Source of the DNA: Myxococcales bacterium
GTDB lineage: Bacteria; Myxococcota_A; Polyangia; Polyangiales; Polyangiaceae
NCBI GenBank assembly: GCA_004193285.1
Contig: SECP01000001.1
Coordinates: 186,001 to 250,000 of the forward strand
Direction: 5' to 3'
Length of the DNA stretch: 64,000 nt
Below are positions 25,525-33,557 of the stretch, one piece after another. The notes beneath the pieces were generated by a model. That model was not told where the DNA came from and did no database searches. It saw only the letters and a program-made list of their open reading frames with translations. The number at the start of each line of letters is the position of its first letter. The first letter of the stretch is position 1. The translations under genes were made by a program, and so were the position numbers.

Positions 25525-25577
25525 CACGAGCCGCCGTAGGGACGAAGCCGCACGAGCCGCTCGCGGGCGGCTCGTGC
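25525..25577 (-). promoter_or_regulatory. metG leader hairpin with two competing 3' arms
   Basis: On the minus strand, upstream of metG, the arm gcacgagccgc (25577-25567) can pair perfectly over 11 bp with gcggctcgtgc (25560-25550) across a 6-base loop. It can also pair over 10 bp with a second copy, gcggctcgtg, at 25534-25525. The two pairings exclude each other. No U-run follows. It may be an attenuator-like leader for metG, a terminator for the upstream SanA-like gene, or duplicated DNA without function. Confidence 0.5.
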
Positions 25578-25718
25578 TTGGGTTCGATACGGGCGACGTT
25601 TATCGCTCAGCTCATCGAATACACGGCGGCCCGGCGCTGAAAGCGCATCATGGCGGCCATTCGAAGAGCGAGAGTACTCACGAAAGGATCTGCAGCCTAA
25701 GCCCGCGGCGGCGGCTCG

Positions 25719-26372
25719 TCAACCAGTGAGCCGCGGCTCGGGGGGACCACCGAAGCGCGCGCGGGTGCCGAAAACGCGCACGTCTAGCACTGCAAAGATG
25801 CGCGACGCGACCTCGCGCACCTTGGGCCAGGCTCCGCCCAAGCCGCCGACCTCCGCGGCGTCGTAGCCGAACGCTTCGAGCCCGCGCGCGCGCGCGAGGT
25901 ACACGGCGCGCACGTTGTGGAAGTGCTGGGAGACGACGATCACCCGCTTGACGCCGAAGACCTCCTTGGCCCGCACGACCGAATCCAACGTGCGGAAGCC
26001 AGCGTAGTCCAGCACGAGGCGCTCGCTCGGCACGCCCAGCCCTTCCAGCGCGAGCTTCATTTCGGTCGGTTCGTCGTAGCTCGGGCGCGAGTTGTCGCCG
26101 CTCAAAAGCAGGTAGGAGGCCTTGCCGGAGTGGTAGAGCTCTGCGGCCGCCGCCATGCGCGCGATGAAGAATTGATTGCGCCGCCCGCCGGCGACTCGCG
26201 GTGAGCAACCGAGCACGAGCGCGACCCGCGCCGCCGGCAGCTCGCTGGCGCGGGCGTAAACGAACGGCGCGGAGCGGCCTTCGATACGTGCGGCTTCCAC
26301 GCCGACCGCGAGGCAGGCGAGGCTCACCGCGGCCGCGACCGCCCGCCGCCAATTCAAGCTCGTCCGCCGCAT
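25719..26372 (-). CDS. SanA/YdcF-like (DUF218) membrane-anchored protein
   Basis: 217 residues from the ATG at 26372 (MRRTSLNW); a longer frame upstream is basic noise. A signal anchor is present near residues 8-28. The DUF218 core shows ALVLGCSPRVAGG, LYHSGKASYLLLSGDN, the acidic YDEPTEMKLALEGLGVP, LDYAGFRTLDSVVRAKEVFGV and IVVSQHFHNVRAVYLAR, which is the SanA arrangement. SanA in enteric bacteria affects envelope permeability; its biochemical activity is unknown. The family's buried charged residues (E, D, H) are all present. It is upstream of metG, separated by 223 bases, with the hairpin at 25525-25577 between them. Confidence 0.75.
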   Translation of the reverse strand: MRRTSLNWRRAVAAAVSLACLAVGVEAARIEGRSAPFVYARASELPAARVALVLGCSPRVAGGRRNQFFIARMAAAAELYHSGKASYLLLSGDNSRPSYDEPTEMKLALEGLGVPSERLVLDYAGFRTLDSVVRAKEVFGVKRVIVVSQHFHNVRAVYLARARGLEAFGYDAAEVGGLGGAWPKVREVASRIFAVLDVRVFGTRARFGGPPEPRLTG

Positions 26373-26543
26373 CGCTCCAAAAGACAAACGCCCAATCGGG
26401 TGAGAACCATTCCGCGCGGCCCCGGAAAGCAGCCGCACGCGCCGCAGCGGAACCTGGAGCCGGCACGGTAGTTTCTGCGAGTTGGGCCGCGTCGCGGCAG
26501 CCCCGCTCTTCCTCGGCACGATGGCTGGTAACAGCGCCGAGCG

Positions 26544-27467
26544 ATGATGCTAGGATTTGCTTCCGTGCGAGCGCTTCGTGACCGGCTCTTAGGCCTTGCG
26601 GGCATCGCTGCCGCGTTGGTGGCGGCGTGTTCGGTGTTTCCGGACGAAGCGGTGCTACCGCCGCAGGCCGGGGGCTCACAGAGTGAGGGTGGTCGCCCCG
26701 CATCGGAAGGAGGAGCCGGGCTCGGTGGGGGCGTCACGGCCGGAGCCGCGGCCGGTGAGACCGGTGAGCTGCCGCCCGGAGGCGCCGCGGCGGGCGGTTC
26801 CAGTACGTCCGGAAGCGGCGGGGCGCCGGAGGGCGGGCAGGCGGCGGGACAAGGCGGCGGAGGCGAGGTGACGCCGGTCTGCGCGGACCCCCAAGAAGAC
26901 TCCGTCTCCACCAAGTTGGACCTGTGGATAGGCTCCGCGCAGTACGACGCCAATCACGGCAAGGAAGGGGTGCTGCGCGTGAGCGGAGGAGCGGACGAGC
27001 GGCGCGCGCTGTTCGAGCTTACGGTCCCCGCAGCGCCGGCAGGCTCGTCGCTGCTCTCGGCCGAGGTCGTGCTGAGCTTGGAGTCCAACGCGGACGCCTC
27101 GCTGTCCGCGCGGCGCCTGGGACTGTACCTGCAGGCTCCCCTCCGCCCCGTGGTGGAGACCAAGGCGACCTGGCTTCAATACGGCTCGAGCAAGACCCAA
27201 GACGCTTGGGAGGACGCGGGTGGTGACCTGAGTGAGGTGGTCACCGTTACCGACATCCCCCCCGGTACTGCCAGCGGGCTCGTGCGCTTCGACGTGACCG
27301 ACATCGTGCGCTCCGCGCTCAGAGCGAGCCCGCAAGTCTACGGGATAGTCATACTGGAAGAGGGCGACGCGCCGGCGGCCCCCGCGGAGCTGGCGTTCAC
27401 GTCGCGCGAGGGCAATGCTTCCCTGTCCCCCGCGCCCGGGCTGCGGCTCCGTTACTGCCAGCCATGA
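26544..27467 (+). CDS. DNRLRE-domain lipoprotein
   Basis: 307 residues. The lipobox Cys is at 29 (GIAAALVAAC). A Gly/Ser/Pro/Ala-rich linker follows to about residue 110, then a DNRLRE-type beta domain: STKLDLWIGSAQYDANHGKEG, RALFELTVPAAPAGSSLLSAE, WLQYGSSKTQDAWEDAGGD and GLVRFDVTDIVRSALR. DNRLRE domains occur in extracellular and spore or adhesion proteins. The stop overlaps the start of the kinase gene by four bases (ATGA), so it is probably made together with the kinase and may be its surface partner or input; that link is inferred from position. Confidence 0.7.
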   Translation: MMLGFASVRALRDRLLGLAGIAAALVAACSVFPDEAVLPPQAGGSQSEGGRPASEGGAGLGGGVTAGAAAGETGELPPGGAAAGGSSTSGSGGAPEGGQAAGQGGGGEVTPVCADPQEDSVSTKLDLWIGSAQYDANHGKEGVLRVSGGADERRALFELTVPAAPAGSSLLSAEVVLSLESNADASLSARRLGLYLQAPLRPVVETKATWLQYGSSKTQDAWEDAGGDLSEVVTVTDIPPGTASGLVRFDVTDIVRSALRASPQVYGIVILEEGDAPAAPAELAFTSREGNASLSPAPGLRLRYCQP

Positions 27468-29005
27468 CGACTCCTGCTCTCGACGAAGACGAGCTCGCCG
27501 GGCCGCCCAGTGATTGGATGCGGCGGCGGCGCCTTGGGCAGCCGCTCGGGCGCTACGTGCTCGGAACGCTCTTGGGCCAGGGCGGGGCCGCCTCCGTGTA
27601 CATGGCGCGTCTGGACGGTCCGCACGGCTTCGAGCGCGTCGTGGCGGTGAAGCTGGTGCACGAGCACCTGATGGGCGATCGCGATTTTCTCGCGATGTTC
27701 TTGGACGAGGCGAACCTCGCGTGCCGCCTCCAGCACCCCAACATCGTTCACTGCTACGAGCTGTGCCGCGACGATCCGTCGCTCTACTTGGCGATGGAGT
27801 TCCTGCAGGGGCAGCCGCTCTCGCGGCTTTACCAGCGCGCGCAGGAGCGGCGGCAGCCACTGCCGTATAGCCTGGTGGCATGGATCGGGGCGCGCGCCGC
27901 GGACGCGCTGGGCTACGCGCACGAGCTGCGCGACGATGCGGGCCAGCCGCTCGGGGTCGTGCACCGCGACGTGAGCCCCGATAACCTCTTCGTCACGTAC
28001 GACGGGCAGGTCAAGCTGCTGGATTTCGGCATCGCGCGCGCGGCGGGCCGTCGGTCGCAGACCAACCTCGGGCAGCTCAAGGGCAAGTTCCGCTACATGG
28101 CTCCGGAATATGCGCTTGGGCTCGAGTTCGACGGCGCGATGGACATCTTCGCGCTCGGCGCGACGCTCTACGAGGCCGCTACCGGCATCCCTGCGTTCGG
28201 TGGGGACGAGCAGGCCGCGCTGCGCAAGATCGTAGCGGGTGAGCTTTCGGACCCGCGTGAGATCCGGCCTGACTTTCCCGCCCCGCTTTGGAAGCTTTTG
28301 CAGCAAGCGATGGCTACCCAGCCGGAACAGCGCCCCCGCCCGGCCGCGCAGCTCGCCAAAGCCCTCGATGCGAACGCGGGGCTCACGCAGGCGCAAGGGC
28401 GCGCGCTGCTCAGCAGCGCGATCAGGCGACTGTTTCCCGACGAGCTGGGCGCGGAAGCGAGTGAGATCGCCGAGCTCCGGCGGCTGAGCCGTAACCCCGA
28501 GGAGCCGACCGCGCAGGGTGGGCATACGGTCACCCGCGTCCGCAGCGAACGGCCGCGGGCGCGCGCCAGCACGGTGGCGTGGACGCTCGGCTTCGTGCTC
28601 GCGGGCGGCGCGGTCGCCGTCGCGCTGAGCCGGGCTGAGCCACCGAAGACCGTCGCGAGCGCGCCCGCCGTCGCCTCGGAGGCGACTCACGTGGACGTGT
28701 CGGTGCAGGCGACGCCGTCGGATGCGCCCGGTCTGCAACTGACCATCGGCGGCGTGCCGGTGCCGGCGGACGCGCCTCACCTGCGCGTGCCGCGCGGTGC
28801 GGGCGCGCTGAGCGTGGAAGCTTCGGCCCCCGGCTACCGAAGCGTGGCCTCGAAGGTCGTGCCGGATCGCGATCGCTCGGTGGTCATCACGCTGGCGGCC
28901 TTGCCCGTCGCCGCCCCGCCGTCGTCGGTGGCCGCGGAGCCTCCGAAACCCACGACGGTCCCTCGCCCCGCTTCGAGTGGCGTGATTCGCCGCTACCCTT
29001 TCTGA
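27464..29005 (+). CDS. Membrane Ser/Thr protein kinase with PEGA-like tail
   Basis: 513 residues. The Hanks-type kinase domain (about 29-320) has the Gly loop LLGQGGAASVYMA, VAVK with Lys63, the catalytic loop HRDVSPDNLF, DFG in LLDFGIARAAG, and the APE-type YMAPEYA. HRDVSPxN is the form common in myxobacterial kinases. A single membrane segment lies near 365-385 (VAWTLGFVLAGGAVAVAL). The outer part contains a PEGA-like beta segment (GLQLTIGGVPVPADAPHLRVPRGAGALSVEASAPGYRS) and a Pro-rich end. The gene sits between the DNRLRE lipoprotein (4-base overlap) and a PEGA/TPR membrane protein, all on one transcript. It likely phosphorylates FHA-type partners; one lies nearby at 30044-30997. Confidence 0.9.
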   Translation: MTTPALDEDELAGPPSDWMRRRRLGQPLGRYVLGTLLGQGGAASVYMARLDGPHGFERVVAVKLVHEHLMGDRDFLAMFLDEANLACRLQHPNIVHCYELCRDDPSLYLAMEFLQGQPLSRLYQRAQERRQPLPYSLVAWIGARAADALGYAHELRDDAGQPLGVVHRDVSPDNLFVTYDGQVKLLDFGIARAAGRRSQTNLGQLKGKFRYMAPEYALGLEFDGAMDIFALGATLYEAATGIPAFGGDEQAALRKIVAGELSDPREIRPDFPAPLWKLLQQAMATQPEQRPRPAAQLAKALDANAGLTQAQGRALLSSAIRRLFPDELGAEASEIAELRRLSRNPEEPTAQGGHTVTRVRSERPRARASTVAWTLGFVLAGGAVAVALSRAEPPKTVASAPAVASEATHVDVSVQATPSDAPGLQLTIGGVPVPADAPHLRVPRGAGALSVEASAPGYRSVASKVVPDRDRSVVITLAALPVAAPPSSVAAEPPKPTTVPRPASSGVIRRYPF

Positions 29006-29010
29006 GCGGC

Positions 29011-30024
29011 GTGATAAACAAACGGACCGTGGTGCTGCGCCTTTGCTCGCTCCCGTGGCTCGCCACGCTGCTGTTGGTCTCCGGTCCGCTCCTAGCAGCA
29101 GAGCCGGCGCCGGACTGTCCCGAGGGCGACGCCACGGTGTGCGGACGCAAACACTTCGAGCGCGGCGCGCAGGCCTTCGAGAAGGGTGACTTCGCGGGCT
29201 CGGCAACGGAGTTCGAAGCCGCGCTGGCGCAGCGGCCGCACCCCGTGATCCGCTTCAACTTCGCGCTCGCTTTGGCGCGGCTCGGCCGGCCGAGCGCCGC
29301 GATCGCTCAGCTGCGGCAGGTGATCGAGGATCCTGCGACGGACAAGGAGCTGCGCGGGCGCGCGGAGCGCGAGCGAAAGAGCGCCGAGCAAGCGCTCTCG
29401 CGCGTCACCTTCCGCCTCTCGGATCCCACCCGCGAGCGCGTGGAGCTGGACGGCGCAAGGGTGGACCTCGCGGGGCAGGGCGAGCTCTCCATCGACCCCG
29501 GGATGCACCACGTACGCGTCATCTCGAACAGCTCGGTCGTGCTGGATCAAGACCTGGACCTTGCACCAGGCGAGCGGGTGGAGCTACGCGTTGGTGAGCG
29601 CTCGCGCCGCATCGACGTCGTGGTGGTGCCAGACGCCGCGCCGGCGGCGCCATCCGCGACCCCGCCCGTCGTCGTGCCCGCTCCGCAGCCGGCGGACTCG
29701 GGGAAGCTCCCCCCTACGTGGTTTTTCGTTGGCGTTGGGGCCACCGTCGCGCTCGGCGGGCTCACGGTGTGGAGCGGGCTGGACACCCAGCGCGCTCACG
29801 ACGACTACGAGCGTGACCTCCCGCGGCTCACGCAGGGGGAAGCGGACGAGCGCGTGAAAGACGGTCACTCGCTGGAGCTGCGCACGAACCTGCTGCTCGC
29901 CGGCACGCTCGTCGCCGGCGCCGGTACGGCCGTCCTCGGAGTCTGGTTTACCAGCTTCTCCGGCAAGGCCCAGGCTGCGGTCGGAGTGGCGCCCGGTCGG
30001 CTCTTCGTCTCCGGGCGCTTCTGA
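29011..30024 (+). CDS. TPR/PEGA-like membrane protein in kinase operon
   Basis: 337 residues from a GTG five bases after the kinase stop. It has a signal peptide (WLATLLLVSGPLLAAE), then a TPR-like helical part (ARKHFERGAQAFEKGDFAGS in sense, with FNFALALARLGRPSAAIAQLRQV). A PEGA-like beta domain follows (RVELDGARVDLAGQGELSIDPGMHHVRVIS). Two membrane segments come near 230-250 and 288-310, separated by a charged stretch (DTQRAHDDYERDL). This layout recurs in myxobacterial kinase loci, where the periplasmic part is thought to sense or bind envelope components. I infer a shared pathway with the kinase from the operon only. Confidence 0.6.
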   Translation: MINKRTVVLRLCSLPWLATLLLVSGPLLAAEPAPDCPEGDATVCGRKHFERGAQAFEKGDFAGSATEFEAALAQRPHPVIRFNFALALARLGRPSAAIAQLRQVIEDPATDKELRGRAERERKSAEQALSRVTFRLSDPTRERVELDGARVDLAGQGELSIDPGMHHVRVISNSSVVLDQDLDLAPGERVELRVGERSRRIDVVVVPDAAPAAPSATPPVVVPAPQPADSGKLPPTWFFVGVGATVALGGLTVWSGLDTQRAHDDYERDLPRLTQGEADERVKDGHSLELRTNLLLAGTLVAGAGTAVLGVWFTSFSGKAQAAVGVAPGRLFVSGRF

Positions 30025-30043
30025 GCCCAGCCTGCGGGCGCGC

Positions 30044-30997
30044 TCAGCGCTCTTCGGCCAAGAACCGGAGCCGCTCGACGCGGCGCCGCTCGTCTGGCTC
30101 GAGCTGGTCGAGCCGGCTCTTCAGGCCGTCCACGTAGTAGCCGAGCAGCATGCGGTCGAAATCCAGCCGCGAGGCGACGTCCTCGAAGGAGGCGAGCGTC
30201 ACCGCGTTCATCACCAGGCGCGCAGAGAGATGCAGCTCCACCACGTAGTCCACCCAGAGCGGCTGCTTGGTCCAGCGGGCCAAGGTGAGCGCGTGGTGGG
30301 ACGCGGAAGCGGCCACGTCTGGCGGAACCAGGAGGCCGGTGTTGGCACCCTTCAAAATGCGTCGCAGATGACCGGACAGGACCTGGGCCGCCTCTTCCAG
30401 ATTGCCAGTCGCGGCGAGGCGATCTGCCAAACCGCCGATCATCTTGAGCGCGTCGGCTCGGGCGGTGGAGGGTATGTTCTCCGCCCGCACCGGCACGCGC
30501 ATGGGCGGTGATGGCGGCCTCGCGACGGGCGCCGGAGGCGTCAGGCGTTCTTCGGAGAGCTCCGGCTGCACGCGCGCGACGCGTAGACGCTGCAAGCTGG
30601 AGTCGCGCGTCTCGAACAACGAAAATTCGGTGGTGCCGATCAGGATGCGATCGCCTTCGCGCAGTACCGTGCTGTGGCCGACGCGCAGCCCATTCACGTA
30701 GACGCCGTTCGTGCTGTGCAAATCTTCCACGACGACGCTCTCGCCCTGCACGCTGAGGCGGGCGTGCATGCGGCTCACCAGGTTGTCCTGCAGCAGCACG
30801 TCACACTCCGGCAGGCGCCCGATGAGGAGCGAGCCGCTCCCGAGCTCCAGGTCGCCGACCGGTGTTATCACCGTCACTGGGGCGACGAGCTCGGGCGAAA
30901 GGCGTGCGTCGCGAGCCCGGTCTGCGGACGAGCGCTCCGGCGCGGGAACCACTGGCGTCGCAGTGGGCGTGTAAGTGGGCACCGTCAGATACTGCAC
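30044..30997 (-). CDS. FHA-domain protein
   Basis: 317 residues, no signal or membrane segment. The FHA domain is near residues 42-130. The phosphothreonine-binding residues are in LLIGRLPECDVLLQDNLVSRMHARL (G-R ... S-R-x-H) and HSTNGVYVNG. A Pro-rich stretch follows, then an all-helical C-terminal domain (170-317) with no family I recognise, ending VERLRFLAEER. FHA domains bind phosphothreonine on kinase-modified proteins, and the convergent kinase operon next door makes a pairing plausible. Similar FHA proteins in myxobacteria associate with type VI-like or kinase pathways, but nothing here decides that. Confidence 0.82.
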   Translation of the reverse strand: MQYLTVPTYTPTATPVVPAPERSSADRARDARLSPELVAPVTVITPVGDLELGSGSLLIGRLPECDVLLQDNLVSRMHARLSVQGESVVVEDLHSTNGVYVNGLRVGHSTVLREGDRILIGTTEFSLFETRDSSLQRLRVARVQPELSEERLTPPAPVARPPSPPMRVPVRAENIPSTARADALKMIGGLADRLAATGNLEEAAQVLSGHLRRILKGANTGLLVPPDVAASASHHALTLARWTKQPLWVDYVVELHLSARLVMNAVTLASFEDVASRLDFDRMLLGYYVDGLKSRLDQLEPDERRRVERLRFLAEER

Positions 30998-31088
30998 GAA
31001 AAATGCCTATGCCGCAGTGAAATTCGCGGGCTTTAGCCACGGGGCGCCGCGACACGCGTAATCAAAGCGCTGACTTTTCGAGTGGGAG

Positions 31089-32261
31089 TCAGATGCCGCC
31101 CGTAGGGGCCTTCAGCACCTTCACTTTGTCTTTCACGCGTTCGCTGAAGAAGACTTGGTTGTTTGCGTCGACAATCACGGCCCCGACGCCATCCAGGGAT
31201 TCCACCAGCGCAAGCCCCCGCTCGGGGCCGAGGATGAACACGGCGTCGTCTACCGCGTCCGCGGTGGTCGCGTCAGGCGCCCACACCGTGACGCTGCGGC
31301 AGGCGGTGGCGGGGTAGCCGGTGTGCGGATCGATGATGTGGTGGTAGCGCCTACCGCCGACGACATAAGCCCGCGCGTAGTCACCCGCCGTGGAGAACGC
31401 GTGGTCCGTCAGCTGCAGCACCGCAAAGTACCCTTCGGCCCGGGGGTCTCGAATGCCGCTCACCCAAGGAGAGCCGTCCGGCTTGAGGCCGGCGCCGTAC
31501 AGATCTCCACCCGCTTGCGCGAGGAAGCTCCGTACGCCGCCTTCCTTCAGGGTTCGGGCTGCTTGATCCACGATGTAGCCCTTGGCGATGCCGCCCAGGC
31601 CAATCTGCTGGTCCCTACCGATGCGCACGCGACCCTTCGCCAGGTCCAGCTCCACGCGCCGGTAGTCCACGCGCCGCTTCAGCCTTGCGATATCCAGCGC
31701 GCTCGGCGGCTTGGGGTCGACCTCCCGCGCGCTCCCGAACTTCCACACTCGAGAGAGGGACTGGAAGGTGATGTCGAAGCTACCGCTCGACAGCTTGCCC
31801 GCCCAGAGCCCGCGCTCCAGCACCGCGGCGGCTTCGGCTCCGACCTTGACCCAGTCGCCCGGGTGCGCGTTCACTTGGCCGATCTCGCTCTCCGGCTTCC
31901 ATTCGCTGAGCAGGGCTTCCAGGCGACGAATCTCGGCGATGGCGCGCGCGATGGCGGCGCGCGTCTCCGGCTCACCCGCCTGCGGTGAGGTGTAGGCGAC
32001 GAAGTGCAAGCTCGTCCCCATGGCTTCGTCTTGTACTTCCACCTTCAGCGGCTCGAACGGCGCGCTCGGCGCCGGCGCGCTGCTCGCGCTCCCGGGTACG
32101 GAGGGCGGCGCTGCAGGAGGCCCGGTCACCGCCTGGGCGGGCTCCGCAGAGCCGCTGTGCGAGTGCGCGTCGCACCCCAGGAGCGACGAAGCGCACACAA
32201 ATGTCACGAAGTAGCCGCAGAAATTCACTATTTTTCGGCTATTTCGCCCACAACCAACCAT
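31089..32261 (-). CDS. apbE: FAD:protein FMN transferase (ApbE), lipoprotein
   Basis: 390 residues from the ATG at 32261. The signal sequence with lipobox (CASSLLGC, Cys30) places it on the outer face of the membrane. A Ser/Pro/Ala linker is followed by the ApbE domain: EAMGTSLHFVAYTS, RLEALLSEWKPESEIGQVN, IGLGGIAKGYIVDQAARTL, AQAGGDLYGAG, and the FAD/Mg-binding HHIIDPHTGYPA with the later ADAVDDAVFILG. ApbE attaches FMN covalently to Thr or Ser of partner proteins such as NqrB/C or RnfD/G. No such partner gene is in this window. The M20 amidohydrolase is divergent, 48 bases away. Confidence 0.88.
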   Translation of the reverse strand: MVGCGRNSRKIVNFCGYFVTFVCASSLLGCDAHSHSGSAEPAQAVTGPPAAPPSVPGSASSAPAPSAPFEPLKVEVQDEAMGTSLHFVAYTSPQAGEPETRAAIARAIAEIRRLEALLSEWKPESEIGQVNAHPGDWVKVGAEAAAVLERGLWAGKLSSGSFDITFQSLSRVWKFGSAREVDPKPPSALDIARLKRRVDYRRVELDLAKGRVRIGRDQQIGLGGIAKGYIVDQAARTLKEGGVRSFLAQAGGDLYGAGLKPDGSPWVSGIRDPRAEGYFAVLQLTDHAFSTAGDYARAYVVGGRRYHHIIDPHTGYPATACRSVTVWAPDATTADAVDDAVFILGPERGLALVESLDGVGAVIVDANNQVFFSERVKDKVKVLKAPTGGI

Positions 32262-32309
32262 CGCTCCCGTATGCTTACCACGCCCTCCAAGGCAAGGGAG
32301 ACAGCCGCC

Positions 32310-33479
32310 ATGATCGACCGTGAGAACATCGACCGCCACGTGGACTCCGTCGCTCCGCAGGTCATCGAGCTCTCCAAGAAGATCCACGAGCATCCAGAGC
32401 TGCGGTTCGAAGAGCACCGCGCCGCGGCCTGGCTCACCGAGACGGTCGAAAAGGCGGGCGTCCCGGTGGAGCGCGGAGTGGGAGATCTACCCACCGCGTT
32501 TCGAGCGCGGCTCGGTAACGGCTCGGGGCCGCGCATCGCCATCCTCGCCGAGTACGACGCCCTACCGGAGATTGGCCACGCCTGCGGTCACAACCTGATC
32601 GCCGGCGGCGCGCTGGGCGCATTCCTCGCGCTCGTCCGAGCCTCCAAAGAGGGCCGGCTCCCCGGCAACGTAGACTTGATCGGCACGCCCGCAGAGGAGG
32701 GCGGGGGCGGTAAGATTCGCCTCCTCGGCGCGGGAGTGTTCGAGGGAGTCGACGCGGCGATGATGTTCCACCCGTACGACCGGGACATCCTCGCCCATCC
32801 GGCGCTCGCGAGCCGCTGGCTCACGATCAAGTTCCACGGCACGCCCGCCCACGCCGCCGCCGCACCGTGGGACGGCAATAGCGCGCTCACGGCGTGCCTG
32901 GAAACATTCCGGCTCGTGGACTCGCAGCGCGTGCACTTTCGGGACGGCGTGCGCGTCCACGGCATGGTCACGAACGGTGGCCAGGCCGTCAACATCATCC
33001 CCGAGCACGCCGCTTGTGAATTCTCGGTGCGCGCGCCGTTCAAAGCCGAGCTGGAGCGCGTTGCCGCCATCGTGGAGCGCTGCGCCCGCGGCGCGGCCCT
33101 CGCGTGCGGGGTGGAGGTTTCGCTCTCCATCCGCCAGGGCTACCGCGAGATGAAGAACAACCTGGCCATCGCGCGCCGCTTTGGCGCCGCCATGGCCGCG
33201 CTCGGCCGCCCCGCGCGCGAGACGGATCCGCGCGTCGGCTCCGGGAGCACGGATATGGGCGACCTCTCCCAAGCCGTCCCCAGCATCCACCCGTACCTCG
33301 CCATCTGCGAGGAGGGCGAAACCCTGTGCCACCAGCACGCCTTCGCCGCCTGCGCGGCCTCGGACCGCGGGTTCCAGACCATGCTCACCGCGGCCAAAGC
33401 GATGGCTCGCACCACGCTGGATCTGCTGGAGGATCAGAAGCTCCTGGAGAGCGTCAAAGCCGAGTTCGCCCAGGCCTGA
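32310..33479 (+). CDS. M20-family metal-dependent amidohydrolase (AbgB-like)
   Basis: 389 residues from the ATG at 32310, with a GGGAG site about 10 bases upstream; longer frames run into the divergent apbE. The zinc ligands of the M20D group are visible: IGHACGHNLIAGG (His), TPAEEGGGGKIRLL (Glu pair), MMFHPYDRD (His) and the late ETLCHQHAFA. The dimerisation domain has GTPAHAAAAPWDGNSALTAC. The late VGSGSTDMGDLSQAVPSIHPYL and HPYDRD features match the p-aminobenzoyl-glutamate hydrolase subunit B group more than IAA-amino-acid hydrolases. The likely reaction is hydrolysis of an N-acyl or N-aryl amino acid; the substrate is not determined. No signal peptide, so cytoplasmic. Confidence 0.85.
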   Translation: MIDRENIDRHVDSVAPQVIELSKKIHEHPELRFEEHRAAAWLTETVEKAGVPVERGVGDLPTAFRARLGNGSGPRIAILAEYDALPEIGHACGHNLIAGGALGAFLALVRASKEGRLPGNVDLIGTPAEEGGGGKIRLLGAGVFEGVDAAMMFHPYDRDILAHPALASRWLTIKFHGTPAHAAAAPWDGNSALTACLETFRLVDSQRVHFRDGVRVHGMVTNGGQAVNIIPEHAACEFSVRAPFKAELERVAAIVERCARGAALACGVEVSLSIRQGYREMKNNLAIARRFGAAMAALGRPARETDPRVGSGSTDMGDLSQAVPSIHPYLAICEEGETLCHQHAFAACAASDRGFQTMLTAAKAMARTTLDLLEDQKLLESVKAEFAQA

Positions 33480-33557
33480 GCAGGAAGGGCTGGGGGGCGT
33501 CCGGCGCGCGGCCCGGTGGCGGTGGCCGCGGCGGCTCCGCGCACGGCTTTTCGTGCT

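Noticed and set aside
25496-25718. T-box or SAM-type riboswitch upstream of metG
   Set aside because: I found no T-box core, specifier loop layout or SAM-riboswitch features by eye. Only the alternative hairpin described in the findings is visible.
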